Shown here: positions 33,676-41,766 of the stretch, piece after piece
How the letters are laid out: each line of letters starts with the position of its first letter
Position numbering within the stretch: the stretch's first letter is position 1
Assembly (NCBI GenBank): GCA_036510975.1
Contig: DATCCY010000073.1
Span: 1 to 64,000 of the forward strand
DNA: 64,000 nucleotides
Direction: 5' to 3'
Origin: Longivirga sp036510975
GTDB taxonomy: Bacteria > Actinomycetota > Actinomycetes > S36-B12 > CAIYMF01
Program-made: the position numbers and the translations under genes
Notes under the pieces: generated by a model
Told to the model about the DNA's origin: nothing
The model's input: only the letters and a program-made list of their open reading frames with translations
The model's database searches: none

Positions 33676-34158
33676 TCAGGTGGTGATCGCCGCGGTGGCC
33701 CACACGGCCGTCGCGAGAACGGTCGCGCACAGTCCGATCAGCATGGCGAGGCCGGTGCCTTTCATCGCCTCGACGGTCGTCCGCCACGCCGGCGCATGCT
33801 CGCGCAGCCGCACGAGCTCGGCTACGTAGACGCCCAGGACGAACCCGAGGGGAAGCCCGACCACCGGTACGGCGAAGAACCCGACGATCCCGGCGACCGC
33901 CCCGGCGACCAGCACCAGCCGCGGCACACCTGCCGCGGTCATGCGGCGGCCCGGGATCAGCACCGTGAGCACGTGCCCGACGACCAGCACCGCGACTGCC
34001 ACGACCGCCACGACCCACGAGACAGCGGAGCGCTCGACGACGGCCCACACCACGATCGCCCCGCCGACGAGCAGGTCGCCGGGCAGCACGGGGACGACGA
34101 CGCCGACGATGCCCACCAGGCAGGCGAGCGCGACGAGGGCCTCTCCCCAGGCGGGCAC
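33676..34158 (-). CDS. DUF456 membrane protein
   Basis: 160 residues with four to five hydrophobic helices. The repeated glycine-rich pattern (GIVGVVVPVLPGDLLVGGAIV and GIVGFFAVPVVGLPLGFVLGVY, each shown only in part in meaning) matches the DUF456 family of small integral membrane proteins, whose function is unknown. It is divergent from the aldo/keto reductase gene by 78 bases. Confidence 0.85.
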   Translation of the reverse strand: MPAWGEALVALACLVGIVGVVVPVLPGDLLVGGAIVVWAVVERSAVSWVVAVVAVAVLVVGHVLTVLIPGRRMTAAGVPRLVLVAGAVAGIVGFFAVPVVGLPLGFVLGVYVAELVRLREHAPAWRTTVEAMKGTGLAMLIGLCATVLATAVWATAAITT

Positions 34159-34236
34159 GTCGGCAGGCTACCGGCCGTCCCGCGCGGCTGCAGTCGCCCG
34201 CCGAGCCGCCGCCGGGTCCCCGCATAGGGTGCGTTC

Positions 34237-35214
34237 ATGGAGCAACGCGCACTCGCCGGTCGCCCGGTGTCCGTCGTCGGTCTCGGGTCCTGGCAGCTCG
34301 GCGGGGACTGGGGGACGGTCGGCGAGGACGACGCGGTGGCGCTGATCGACACCGCCGTCGGGGCGGGCGTGACGTTCATCGACACCGCGGACGTCTACGG
34401 CGACGGCCGCAGCGAACGCCTGATCGGCCGCTGGCTCGCCGCGCACCCCGGTGCGGGCGTCATGGTCGCGACCAAGATGGGGCGTCGCGTCGAGCAGCGG
34501 GTGGAGAACTACTCACCGGACGCGATGCGTGCCTGGAACGACCGGTCGCGGGAGAACCTCGGAGTCGACACCCTCGACCTCGTCGCGCTGCACTGCCCGC
34601 CGACGGCGCTCTATGCGACCGATGGCGTGTTCGACGACCTCGACGCCATGGTCGAGGAAGGGCGGATGGCGGCGTACGGGGTGAGCGTGGAGACCTGCGA
34701 CGAGGCGCTCTCGGCCATCGCGCGGCCGAACGTGGCGAGCGTGCAGATCATCCTCAACGCACTGCGCCTCAAGCCGCTCGAGCGTGTGCTCCCGGCGGCG
34801 GCGGAGGGCGGCGTCGGCATCATCGCGCGCGTGCCGCTCGCCTCGGGCCTGCTCTCCGGCCGCTACGACGAGACCACGACCTTCGGCGCCGACGACCACC
34901 GCACGTACAACCGACACGGCGAGGCCTTCGACGTCGGCGAGACCTTCTCCGGCGTGCCCTTCGACGTAGGGCTCGCGGCCGTGCGGGCGTTGGCCGAGGC
35001 GGTGCCCCCCGGCGCCACGACGGCTCAGTTCGCCGTGCGCTGGATCATCGACCAACCCGGCGTCACCACGGTGATCCCCGGTGCGCGCAACCGCGAGCAG
35101 GCACTGGCGAACGCGTCCGCCGCGGACCTGCCGCCACTGTCCGCCGACGCCCTGGCCGCCGTTCGCACGGTCTACGACACGTACGTCCGCGGGCTCGTGC
35201 ACGACCGCTGGTGA
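34237..35214 (+). CDS. Aldo/keto reductase
   Basis: 325 residues. The TIM-barrel family pattern is clear: VGLGSWQLGGDWG, FIDTADVYGDGRSE with the catalytic Asp49 and Tyr54, VATKMGRR with the lysine, LVALHCPP with the histidine, and the cofactor-binding end TTVIPGARNREQ. It reduces aldehydes or ketones with NADPH. The substrate cannot be told. A terminator follows 12 bases after the stop. Confidence 0.92.
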   Translation: MEQRALAGRPVSVVGLGSWQLGGDWGTVGEDDAVALIDTAVGAGVTFIDTADVYGDGRSERLIGRWLAAHPGAGVMVATKMGRRVEQRVENYSPDAMRAWNDRSRENLGVDTLDLVALHCPPTALYATDGVFDDLDAMVEEGRMAAYGVSVETCDEALSAIARPNVASVQIILNALRLKPLERVLPAAAEGGVGIIARVPLASGLLSGRYDETTTFGADDHRTYNRHGEAFDVGETFSGVPFDVGLAAVRALAEAVPPGATTAQFAVRWIIDQPGVTTVIPGARNREQALANASAADLPPLSADALAAVRTVYDTYVRGLVHDRW

Positions 35215-35225
35215 CCCCGGACACG

Positions 35226-35263
35226 GCTCAGGGCCGCCGACCCGGAGGTCGACGGCCCTGAGC
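35226..35263. terminator. Bidirectional terminator between convergent genes
   Basis: GCTCAGGGCCG (35226-35236) pairs with CGGCCCTGAGC (35253-35263), and inside CGACC pairs with GGTCG around a CGGA loop. The near-continuous stem is about 16 bp between the reductase and the DUF7455-like gene. Confidence 0.85.
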
Positions 35264-35280
35264 TCGCGTGCTGGTGAGGA

Positions 35281-35505
35281 TCAGTCCTCGATATCGACCG
35301 GCACCGGCTCGGTGAGCTTCGCAGTCTCGTCCTGGACGTCGAGGGCGAGCGGACGCAAGCGGGCCTCGTGCTCGCGGAAGTGGTGACCGCAGAAGAGCAG
35401 GTCACCGCCGGCGGCCAGCACGACCCGGACGTACGCCTGGGCGCCACAGCGGTCACAGCGGTCGAGCGCTGTGAGCTGAGCGGTCGGGCTGAGCGTGGGG
35501 GTCAT
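35281..35505 (-). CDS. Small zinc-binding protein, DUF7455-like (copy 2)
   Basis: 74 residues from ATG 35505 after AGGAGGTAGCTTC. The core DRCDRCGAQAYVRVVL then LLFCGHHFREHEARLRPL gives the same Cys-x2-Cys/Cys-x-His-His site as the protein at 7382-7636. Function unknown. Confidence 0.85.
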   Translation of the reverse strand: MTPTLSPTAQLTALDRCDRCGAQAYVRVVLAAGGDLLFCGHHFREHEARLRPLALDVQDETAKLTEPVPVDIED

Positions 35506-35818
35506 CTGAAGCTACCTCCTGGGTCGGTGTCCAGTCTCGCACGGTCCAACGTCGAGCACTGCCCAGGCCATCCCCGCTTCGCCCCTGGCGTAAGCCGATC
35601 GTGACGTGGATCACCCGCTCGTGCCAACCACGTCGCTCGGCGTGTCGTGTTAACACTGTGCGTAACCTGCCAGCCGGGTCCGACATTCCTGCGCCGCGTC
35701 GCACCCGGCGTGGCCCGGCCGGTGCTGTCGGGGCCGGCGACTACCCTGGCGGCAGCCGGGCCGGTGAACGACGTCGAGCCTCGGGTCCCGTCGTCCGTCC
35801 CTCGGAGCGTGCCGCACC
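35506..35818. promoter_or_regulatory. Intergenic region upstream of parE
   Basis: No gene in this 313-base divergent region. It must hold promoters for parE and for the DUF7455-like gene. A 10-bp palindrome GTGTTAACAC lies at 35647-35656, and a TACCCT hexamer that could serve as a -10 element is near 35732, but neither is convincing alone. Confidence 0.3.
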
Positions 35819-37909
35819 ATGACCGCCCAGCCCGTCACCGCCCGCGCCGGCAAGACCACGGGTGGCTACTCGGCCAAGCACCTCTCGGTGCTCGAGGGGC
35901 TCGACGCCGTCCGCAAGCGGCCCGGCATGTACATCGGGTCCACCGACGGCCGTGGTCTCATGCACTGCCTGTGGGAGATCATCGACAACTCCGTCGACGA
36001 GGCGCTCGCGGGCCACTGCCACCGGATCGACGTCGTGCTCTACGCCGACGGCTCGGTGGAGGTGCGCGACGACGGCCGCGGCATCCCGGTCGACGTCGAG
36101 CCGAAGACGAGGCTCACCGGCGTCGAGGTCGTCATGACCAGGCTGCACGCCGGAGGGAAGTTCGGCGGCGGCTCGTACACGGCCTCGGGCGGGCTGCACG
36201 GCGTCGGCGCGTCGGTGGTCAACGCGCTCTCCGAGCGCCTGGACATCGAGGTCGACCGCGACGGCAAGATCCACACGATGTCGTTCCAGCGCGGTGTGCC
36301 CGGACTCTTCGACGGCGACGGCCCGGACGCCCCGTTCTCCAAGAAGTCCGGTCTCGTGGTCTCCGGCCGCGCGAAGAAGGGCGTCACCGGGACCCGAACC
36401 CGCTACTGGGCCGACCGGCAGATCTTCGTCAAGGACGCCGAGTTCGACGTCGACGCGCTGCGCGCCCGGGCCAGGCAGACCGCTTTCCTGGTGCCGGGCC
36501 TCTCGATCGAGATCCGGGACGAGCGCGGCACGGAGCAGTCGGTCGAGACGTACTGCTACAAGGGCGGCATCACCGAGTTCGCCGAGTTCCTGAGCAAGGA
36601 CGAGGCGGTCACGGGGGTGCTGCGGCTCAAGGGCTCGGGGCACTTCAAGGAGACCGTCCCCGTCCTCGACGGGAAAGGGCACATGACCTCGCAGGAGGTC
36701 GAGCGCGAGCTCGGGGTCGACGTCGCCCTGCGCTGGGGCACCGGCTACGACACCGACCTGCGCAGCTTCGTCAACATCATCGCGACGCCCAAGGGCGGCA
36801 CGCACGTCCAAGGGTTCGAGCGCGCGCTGGTGAAGACCGTCAACGAGCAGCTGCGGGCGCAGAAGGTTCTGCGCGCGAGCGAGGACAACGTCGTCAAGGA
36901 CGACATCGTCGAGGGCCTCACGGCGATCGTCACGGTGCGCCTGTCCGAGCCGCAGTTCGAGGGTCAGACCAAGGAGGTCCTGGGCACTCCTGCTGCGACG
37001 CGCATCGTGGCCAACGTCGTGTCCAGGGAGCTCGCAGCCTGGATCCAGCAGCCGCCGCGCGGCGACAAGCTCGTCGTGAAGGCGGTCCTCGACAAGATCG
37101 CGAGCGCGGCGCGCACGCGGATCGCGGCGCGCACGCACCGCGACGTCCAGCGCCGGAAGAACGCACTGGAATCCTCCGCGCTGCCGGCCAAGCTCGCCGA
37201 CTGCCGCAGCGACGACGTCGCGCGCAGCGAGCTGTTCATCGTCGAGGGAGACAGCGCGCTCGGCACCGCCAAGCTCGCGCGCAACGCCGAGCACCAGGCG
37301 CTGCTGCCGATCCGAGGCAAGATCCTCAACACGCAGAAGGCGTCCGTCGCCGACATGCTCAAGAACACCGAGTGCGCGGCCATCATCCAGGTGATCGGTG
37401 CCGGGTCGGGTCGCACCTTCGACCTCGAGCAGGCTCGCTACGGCAAGATCATCCTGATGTCCGACGCCGACGTCGACGGGGCACACATCCGCTGCCTGCT
37501 GCTCACCCTCGTGCACCGTTACCTCAAGCCGCTGCTCGAGGACGGTCGGGTCTACGCCGCCGTCCCGCCGCTGCACCGCTTCGAGATCACCAACCCGGGC
37601 ACGAAGAAGAACGACATCGTGTACACCTACTCCGAGGACGAGTACCGCCGGGTCCTCGCCGACCTGCAGTCCAAGAGCCGCTCGTACAAGACACCGCAGC
37701 GCTACAAGGGCCTCGGCGAGATGGACGCCTCGCAACTGCGAGAAACCACGATGGACCCGGCGAGCCGGACGCTGCGCCGGATCACGATGGGCGAGGTCGA
37801 CGACGCGATGGCCGTGTTCGACCTGCTGATGGGCAGCGACGTAGCCCCGCGCAAGGAGTTCCTCGTCGAGGGAGCCACCACCCTCGACCGAACCCGAATC
37901 GACGCCTGA
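35819..37909 (+). CDS. parE: DNA topoisomerase IV subunit B
   Basis: 696 residues. GHKL ATPase motifs (WEIIDNSVDEALAG, VRDDGRGIPV, GGLHGVGASVVNAL) are followed by the TOPRIM motifs (ELFIVEGDSALGTA, ILMSDADVDGAHI) and the C-terminal RYKGLGEMDASQLRETTMD. The opening SAKHLSVLEGLDAVRKRPGM and the company of a ParC-type gene in the window favour ParE over GyrB. It works with the ParC subunit at 58086-60566 to decatenate chromosomes. GyrB usually sits near the origin with recF and gyrA, which are absent here. Confidence 0.88.
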   Translation: MTAQPVTARAGKTTGGYSAKHLSVLEGLDAVRKRPGMYIGSTDGRGLMHCLWEIIDNSVDEALAGHCHRIDVVLYADGSVEVRDDGRGIPVDVEPKTRLTGVEVVMTRLHAGGKFGGGSYTASGGLHGVGASVVNALSERLDIEVDRDGKIHTMSFQRGVPGLFDGDGPDAPFSKKSGLVVSGRAKKGVTGTRTRYWADRQIFVKDAEFDVDALRARARQTAFLVPGLSIEIRDERGTEQSVETYCYKGGITEFAEFLSKDEAVTGVLRLKGSGHFKETVPVLDGKGHMTSQEVERELGVDVALRWGTGYDTDLRSFVNIIATPKGGTHVQGFERALVKTVNEQLRAQKVLRASEDNVVKDDIVEGLTAIVTVRLSEPQFEGQTKEVLGTPAATRIVANVVSRELAAWIQQPPRGDKLVVKAVLDKIASAARTRIAARTHRDVQRRKNALESSALPAKLADCRSDDVARSELFIVEGDSALGTAKLARNAEHQALLPIRGKILNTQKASVADMLKNTECAAIIQVIGAGSGRTFDLEQARYGKIILMSDADVDGAHIRCLLLTLVHRYLKPLLEDGRVYAAVPPLHRFEITNPGTKKNDIVYTYSEDEYRRVLADLQSKSRSYKTPQRYKGLGEMDASQLRETTMDPASRTLRRITMGEVDDAMAVFDLLMGSDVAPRKEFLVEGATTLDRTRIDA

Positions 37910-37958
37910 CCCCCGCGCCCGGAACTGTTCTTGATCGTCCCTGCCGGTTGACCCCGCG

Positions 37959-37997
37959 CAGTTCCTTTGACGCTGGTGTCCACAATTCGCGATCTTG
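37959..37997 (-). repeat. 39-bp dispersed element, copy A
   Basis: On the minus strand this matches 40408-40446 at 31 of 39 positions, with identical ends CAAGATC and AACTG. A second shared block, AACTGNTCTTGATCGTCCCT, lies at 37923-37942 here and 40442-40461 there. It sits in the 140 bases between parE and the LLM oxidoreductase gene. It may be a small REP- or MITE-like unit. Confidence 0.55.
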
Positions 37998-38049
37998 ATC
38001 CCGCAGCGGCAGCGGCTGCGGCGGTCACCGGTCGTGACGGCGTCGAGGC

Positions 38050-39081
38050 TCAGGCCAGCATGTCGCGCACGAGGGGCATGACCTTCGTGCCGTAGAGCTC
38101 GATACTGCGCATCATCTGCGCGTGGGGAAGCTGGCCCATGGAGTACTTGAGGTCGAACCGGGCAAGCCCGAGGAGCTTCGCGGTCCCGGCGATCTTGCGG
38201 GCGACGGTCTCCGGGGAGCCGACGTAAAGAGAGCCCTGAGACCCGACCTGCAGCTCGAACTGAGCGCGGTCGGTGGGACCCCATCCGCGCTCGGCTCCGA
38301 TCCGGTTGTGCATCACCTCGTAGTGCGGCCACGCCTGCTCGCGCGCCTCCTCGTCGGTGTCCGCGACGTGCCCGGGGGAGTGCACTGCAATCGGCAGCTC
38401 CGCGCGACCGAGCTCCCCTAGCGCGCGCCGGTAGAGGTCGGCGAACGGCGCGAAACGCTCCGGCGGTCCGCCGATGATCGCGATCACGAGGGGGAAGCCA
38501 TAGCGCGCCGCGCGCACCACGGACTCCGGGCTCCCGCCGACGCCGATCCACGCGCGCAGACCGTGCCCGGTCGTTGGGTAGACGCGCTGGTCGACGAGCG
38601 GGCTCCGGGTGCGACCGGACCATGTCACCGGCTCCTCGGGGAGGAGCAAGGCGAACAGGTCGAGCTTGTCGGTGAAGAGCTCCTCGTACTTCGCGAGGTC
38701 GTAGCCGAACAGCGGGAAGGACTCGACGAACGATCCCCGGCCGAGGATCACCTCGGCGCGGCCGTGCGACACGGCGTCGAGCGTGGCGAACCGCTGGAAC
38801 ACCCGGATCGGGTCGTCGCTCGAGAGCACGGTGACGGCGGACCCGAGGTGGATCCGCTGCGTCCGGGCGGCGATCGCGGCCAGCACGACGTCGGGAGTGG
38901 ACACCGCGAAGTCGGCACGGTGGTGCTCGCCCACGCCGATGAAGTCCACGCCGACCTGGTCGGCGAGCACGCCCTCCTCGACGACGTCCCTGATCACCTG
39001 CGGCTGCGGCACGGCGACGCCGTCGGGGCCGACGGTCACGTCGCCGAAGGTGTCGAGGCCGAGCTCGAGGACGTCGCTCAT
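38050..39081 (-). CDS. LLM-class flavin-dependent oxidoreductase
   Basis: 343 residues from ATG 39081 (MSDVLELGLDTFGDV). Bacterial luciferase-like motifs include GEHHRADFAVSTPDVVLAA, cut for length at its key EHH, then HLGSAVTVLSSDDPIRVFQ, GRGSFVESF and VGSPETVARKI. The enzyme uses FMNH2 or F420. Its substrate is unknown. It faces away from the short hypothetical membrane gene and lies between the two copies of a 39-bp element. Confidence 0.88.
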   Translation of the reverse strand: MSDVLELGLDTFGDVTVGPDGVAVPQPQVIRDVVEEGVLADQVGVDFIGVGEHHRADFAVSTPDVVLAAIAARTQRIHLGSAVTVLSSDDPIRVFQRFATLDAVSHGRAEVILGRGSFVESFPLFGYDLAKYEELFTDKLDLFALLLPEEPVTWSGRTRSPLVDQRVYPTTGHGLRAWIGVGGSPESVVRAARYGFPLVIAIIGGPPERFAPFADLYRRALGELGRAELPIAVHSPGHVADTDEEAREQAWPHYEVMHNRIGAERGWGPTDRAQFELQVGSQGSLYVGSPETVARKIAGTAKLLGLARFDLKYSMGQLPHAQMMRSIELYGTKVMPLVRDMLA

Positions 39082-39263
39082 GGGAACTCCGGTCGCGTAG
39101 GTGCCACGGTCGCGACCAGCGTGCCATCCGCGAACGATCGTGCTGGCACCGCCCCGGGCGACGGCGTACGGCGATCCCCGTCGAGTCTCGCTCCCGAGCC
39201 GTCCGCTCGGGAGTAGCGTCTCGGCAGCGGGCGTCGTCGTGACCTCGTGCGGATGGGGGACAT

Positions 39264-39761
39264 GTGACCGAGCGCCGCGACCCGTTGGACAACTCCGGGG
39301 GCTACGTCGGAGGCAGCTACTCGCTGGGTCCGAGCGTGGTGCCGTGGGGCGTTGAGGCGCCGTCGAAGGGCGAGGACCGCCCGGCGCAGCAGCGCGCCGC
39401 ACGCGAGCTCGAGCTCGCGACCACGGCCGACGACAACCGGGGGATCGGCCGGCTCACGGCCGGCCCGACCGCGATCATCCTCACCGCGCTCTCGGTCGCG
39501 GCGCTCTGGGTGCTCGGCGGTCCCGTGGGCTTCTGCGTGGCAGTCGTCACGGGCGTGCTCGCAGCGGTGCACGGGCTCCGGGCGCGCCGGGCGGCGCACT
39601 ACGCGCACAACCGCGCGTGGTGGCTCGGCACGACAGCGCTGGTGCTCGTCGTCGCCAGCTTCGTCGGTTGTCTCGCCGTCAACGTGCTCGCCCCGGACAA
39701 GAGCCGCGGCGGCGCGAGCTGCGTCACGACGGGCACCTGCCCGACGGCTGCCGGTACCTAG
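39264..39761 (+). CDS. Two-helix membrane protein with acidic N-terminus
   Basis: 165 residues from GTG 39264. A polar 65-residue N-terminus precedes two helices (AIILTALSVAALWVLGG... and GTTALVLVVASFVGCLAV), in the style of actinobacterial DUF4190-like proteins. Two cysteines occur near the C-terminus (SCVTTGTC). Its stop overlaps the end of the converging HAD gene by four bases. Function unknown. Confidence 0.65.
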   Translation: MTERRDPLDNSGGYVGGSYSLGPSVVPWGVEAPSKGEDRPAQQRAARELELATTADDNRGIGRLTAGPTAIILTALSVAALWVLGGPVGFCVAVVTGVLAAVHGLRARRAAHYAHNRAWWLGTTALVLVVASFVGCLAVNVLAPDKSRGGASCVTTGTCPTAAGT

Positions 39762-40390
39762 ACCAGTTCGAGGAGCTCGCGCAGTCCTGCGACGGCCGAC
39801 CGCGGGTCGGTCGTGTCGAACCGGAAACCCTGCAGGCCTGCTGCCCGTGCGCCTGAGACGTTGACCTCGAGGTCGTCGATGAACAGCACGCGGGCCGGAT
39901 CGACGTCGAGGAGCTCGACAGCTGCCGCGAAGGCGCGCGTGTCGGGCTTGCGCAGGCCGATGTCGAGCGAGTCGACGATGCGCTCGAAGTCCGCGGCATA
40001 CTCCCAGCCGTCCTTCCAGCCGACTCCGAGGAACTTCGTCGCGTCGTTGGTGAGCACCGCCTGGCGGTAGCGGCTCGGGATGTCCCGCATGAGCGCCACG
40101 ACAACCGGGCGGCCGCGGCCGTCCCAGCCGAGCTCGCGCAGGGCGTCGTAGAGGTGCAGACCCGGGACGTTGCGCCGGCAGATCGCCTCGATCTCGCGCC
40201 AGTACTCCGGCTCGTCGAGCTCGCCGCGGTCGACGGCGTCCCACTGCGGGTCGCCGCCGGGGGCGAAGAAGCCGCGCGGGAGCGTGCCCTGGGGCATGCC
40301 GGTGTGCTCCTCGAGCTCGCCGAAGCGCTCGAACGGGCTCTGGTAGAGCACCTGACCGATGTCCCACAGCACCAGGTCGATGTCGCTCAT
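39758..40390 (-). CDS. HAD-superfamily phosphatase-like protein (copy 1)
   Basis: 210 residues from ATG 40390 after GAGGAG. The first motif is LVLWDIGQVLY: the nucleophile Asp is followed by Gly at +2, as in YihX-type HAD phosphatases. Motif II is AVLTND, the lysine is in GLRKPD and motif IV is VLFIDDLEVNV. It is related to the HAD at 54440-55090 at the other end of the catabolic block, including the PQGTLPRG versus PQGSLRW cap region. It could hydrolyse a small phosphate ester; the substrate is unknown. Confidence 0.82.
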   Translation of the reverse strand: MSDIDLVLWDIGQVLYQSPFERFGELEEHTGMPQGTLPRGFFAPGGDPQWDAVDRGELDEPEYWREIEAICRRNVPGLHLYDALRELGWDGRGRPVVVALMRDIPSRYRQAVLTNDATKFLGVGWKDGWEYAADFERIVDSLDIGLRKPDTRAFAAAVELLDVDPARVLFIDDLEVNVSGARAAGLQGFRFDTTDPRSAVAGLRELLELV

Positions 40391-40407
40391 GGGCGATCCA
40401 TGCTCCT

Positions 40408-40446
40408 CAAGATCACGAGTTGTGGGCACGACGGTCGAAGAAACTG
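40408..40446 (+). repeat. 39-bp dispersed element, copy B
   Basis: Inverted partner of 37959-37997 (31 of 39 identical). It lies 18 bases upstream of the HAD start, between HAD and Rieske ferredoxin genes. The two copies enclose the LLM oxidoreductase, the small membrane gene and the HAD gene. Confidence 0.55.
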
Positions 40447-40459
40447 GTCTTGATCGTCC

Positions 40460-40840
40460 CTAAGGGACAGATTCGGGGTGGGGTTGGTGGGCGTGGGCCA
40501 GGAGGATCTCGCGCAGGGTCGGGGGGGTCGTGAGGTCCGGGACGGTCACCTCGACCGCATCGCCGACGACCTGTGCCGGGTACGTCGTCAGCGCCTCGCC
40601 GTCGGTGTCGTGACGTCGGCCGGTGCGCACGTCGTACTGCCACAGGTGCGCTGGGCAGGTGACGACACCGTCGCGCAGGAGTCCGCCGGACAGCGCGGTG
40701 CCGCGGTGGCGGCACGCGTCGTCGACCGCGTGCAGCCCGCCCTCGACCAGGGCCAGCAGGACGGCGCACCCGTCGGTCTCCAGGCGTACGGCGCGGCCCT
40801 GGACGACGTCGTCGAGCGGGACCCGCAGCGTGCGGGTCAC
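40460..40840 (-). CDS. Rieske-type [2Fe-2S] ferredoxin
   Basis: 126 residues from GTG 40840. The cluster ligands are CRHRGTALSGG (Cys-x-His) and CPAHLWQYD (Cys-x2-His), spaced as in oxygenase ferredoxins of the NirD/BphF group. It lies at the end of the leftward catabolic operon and probably passes electrons to the Rieske oxygenase at 52101-53363. The start codon lies inside the first unit of a four-copy 32-bp tandem repeat, so the exact start and leader may vary among strains. Confidence 0.85.
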   Translation of the reverse strand: MTRTLRVPLDDVVQGRAVRLETDGCAVLLALVEGGLHAVDDACRHRGTALSGGLLRDGVVTCPAHLWQYDVRTGRRHDTDGEALTTYPAQVVGDAVEVTVPDLTTPPTLREILLAHAHQPHPESVP

Positions 40841-40962
40841 GACCGGGCCTCGCCCTGCTCGGGGCGGGTCCACGACCGGGCCTCGCCCTGCTCGGGGCGG
40901 GTCACGACCGGTGCTCGCCCTGTGCGGGGCGGGTCACGACCGGTCCTCGCCCTGCGCGAGCT
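40834..40962. repeat. Four tandem 32/33-bp repeats at the ferredoxin start
   Basis: Units are 40834-40865, 40866-40898 (one base longer), 40899-40930 and 40931-40962. All share GGGTCACGACCGG and CTCGCCCTG with few substitutions. On the minus strand each unit contains GAGGCC/GGTCGTGACCC, the same sequence that gives the ferredoxin its start codon. The array fills the gap between the hydratase and ferredoxin genes. Confidence 0.88.
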
Positions 40963-40992
40963 GCCCCGTGGTCCGGCGGCACGTCGGGCACC

Positions 40993-41766
40993 TCAGCGGA
41001 ACGCGATCTCGAGGGAGCCCAGGCGGTCGAAGCTCGCCACGACCGTGTCGCCGGGCCCCACGGGGATCGCCTCGGTCATGCCGCCGGCCATCACGACCTG
41101 GCCCGCCTCCAGACCCAGGCCGCGACCGGCGAGCGTGCGGACTAGCCACGCCACCGAAGCCGCTGGGTGCCCCATCACGGACGCGCCCGCGGCGGTCGAG
41201 ACCAGCTGGCCGTTCTTCTCCAGGACGCAGCCGGTGAGCCGCAGGTCGATCCCGTACGGGTCGAGCGCCGTGCCGCCGAGGATGAACCCGGCGGAGGAGG
41301 CGTTGTCCGCGACGACGTCGTTGAAGGTGAACTTGTAGCCGGCGTATCGGGAGTCCAGGACGTCGACCGCGCCGAACACCGCCTCCGTCGCAGCGAGCAC
41401 GTGCGCGGCGGTGACCTGCGGACCCTCGAGGTCGCGTCCGAGGAGGAACGCGATCTCCGGCTCGACCCGCGGCTGGATGTAGCGCTCGCAGCGGACGGTC
41501 TCGCCGGTGTCGATCGCCATGTCCGAGGTCAGCCAGCCGTAGGCGGGCCGGTCGACGTTCATCTGCTTCTGCTTGGCCACGCTCGTGAGCCCGAGCTTGG
41601 CGCCGACGAGCGAGGCGCCGGCGTCGATGCGCGCCCGCACGACGGCGTCCTGCACCCGCAGCGCCGTGGGCTCGTCGAGCTCCATCGTGTCGCTGAGCGG
41701 GGCCAGGCCCCGGCGGTCCCGGACCGCACCGAGGAGCTTGTCGACGAAGGGGGCGAGATCGGTCAT
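40993..41766 (-). CDS. 2-keto-4-pentenoate hydratase/4-oxalocrotonate decarboxylase family (copy 1)
   Basis: 257 residues from ATG 41766, overlapping the aldolase stop by four bases. Conserved residues are the lysine in GAKLGLTS and the acidic pair in RVEPEIAFLLG, with NDVVADNASSAGFILGG near the active site. Members either hydrate 2-hydroxypenta-2,4-dienoate to 4-hydroxy-2-oxovalerate or decarboxylate 4-oxalocrotonate. The direct overlap with the aldolase favours the hydratase role, but sequence alone does not separate the two. Confidence 0.88.
   Translation of the reverse strand: MTDLAPFVDKLLGAVRDRRGLAPLSDTMELDEPTALRVQDAVVRARIDAGASLVGAKLGLTSVAKQKQMNVDRPAYGWLTSDMAIDTGETVRCERYIQPRVEPEIAFLLGRDLEGPQVTAAHVLAATEAVFGAVDVLDSRYAGYKFTFNDVVADNASSAGFILGGTALDPYGIDLRLTGCVLEKNGQLVSTAAGASVMGHPAASVAWLVRTLAGRGLGLEAGQVVMAGGMTEAIPVGPGDTVVASFDRLGSLEIAFR

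Noticed and set aside
35647..35656. GTGTTAACAC palindrome upstream of parE as an operator
   Set aside because: Ten bases of self-complementarity alone are weak evidence, and no matching regulator or second copy was found.
35819..37909. Assignment as gyrase subunit B with the gene at 58086-60566 as gyrase subunit A
   Set aside because: There is no recF/gyrA neighbourhood, the A subunit lacks a clear GyrA box and the two genes are far apart, all of which fit topoisomerase IV better.
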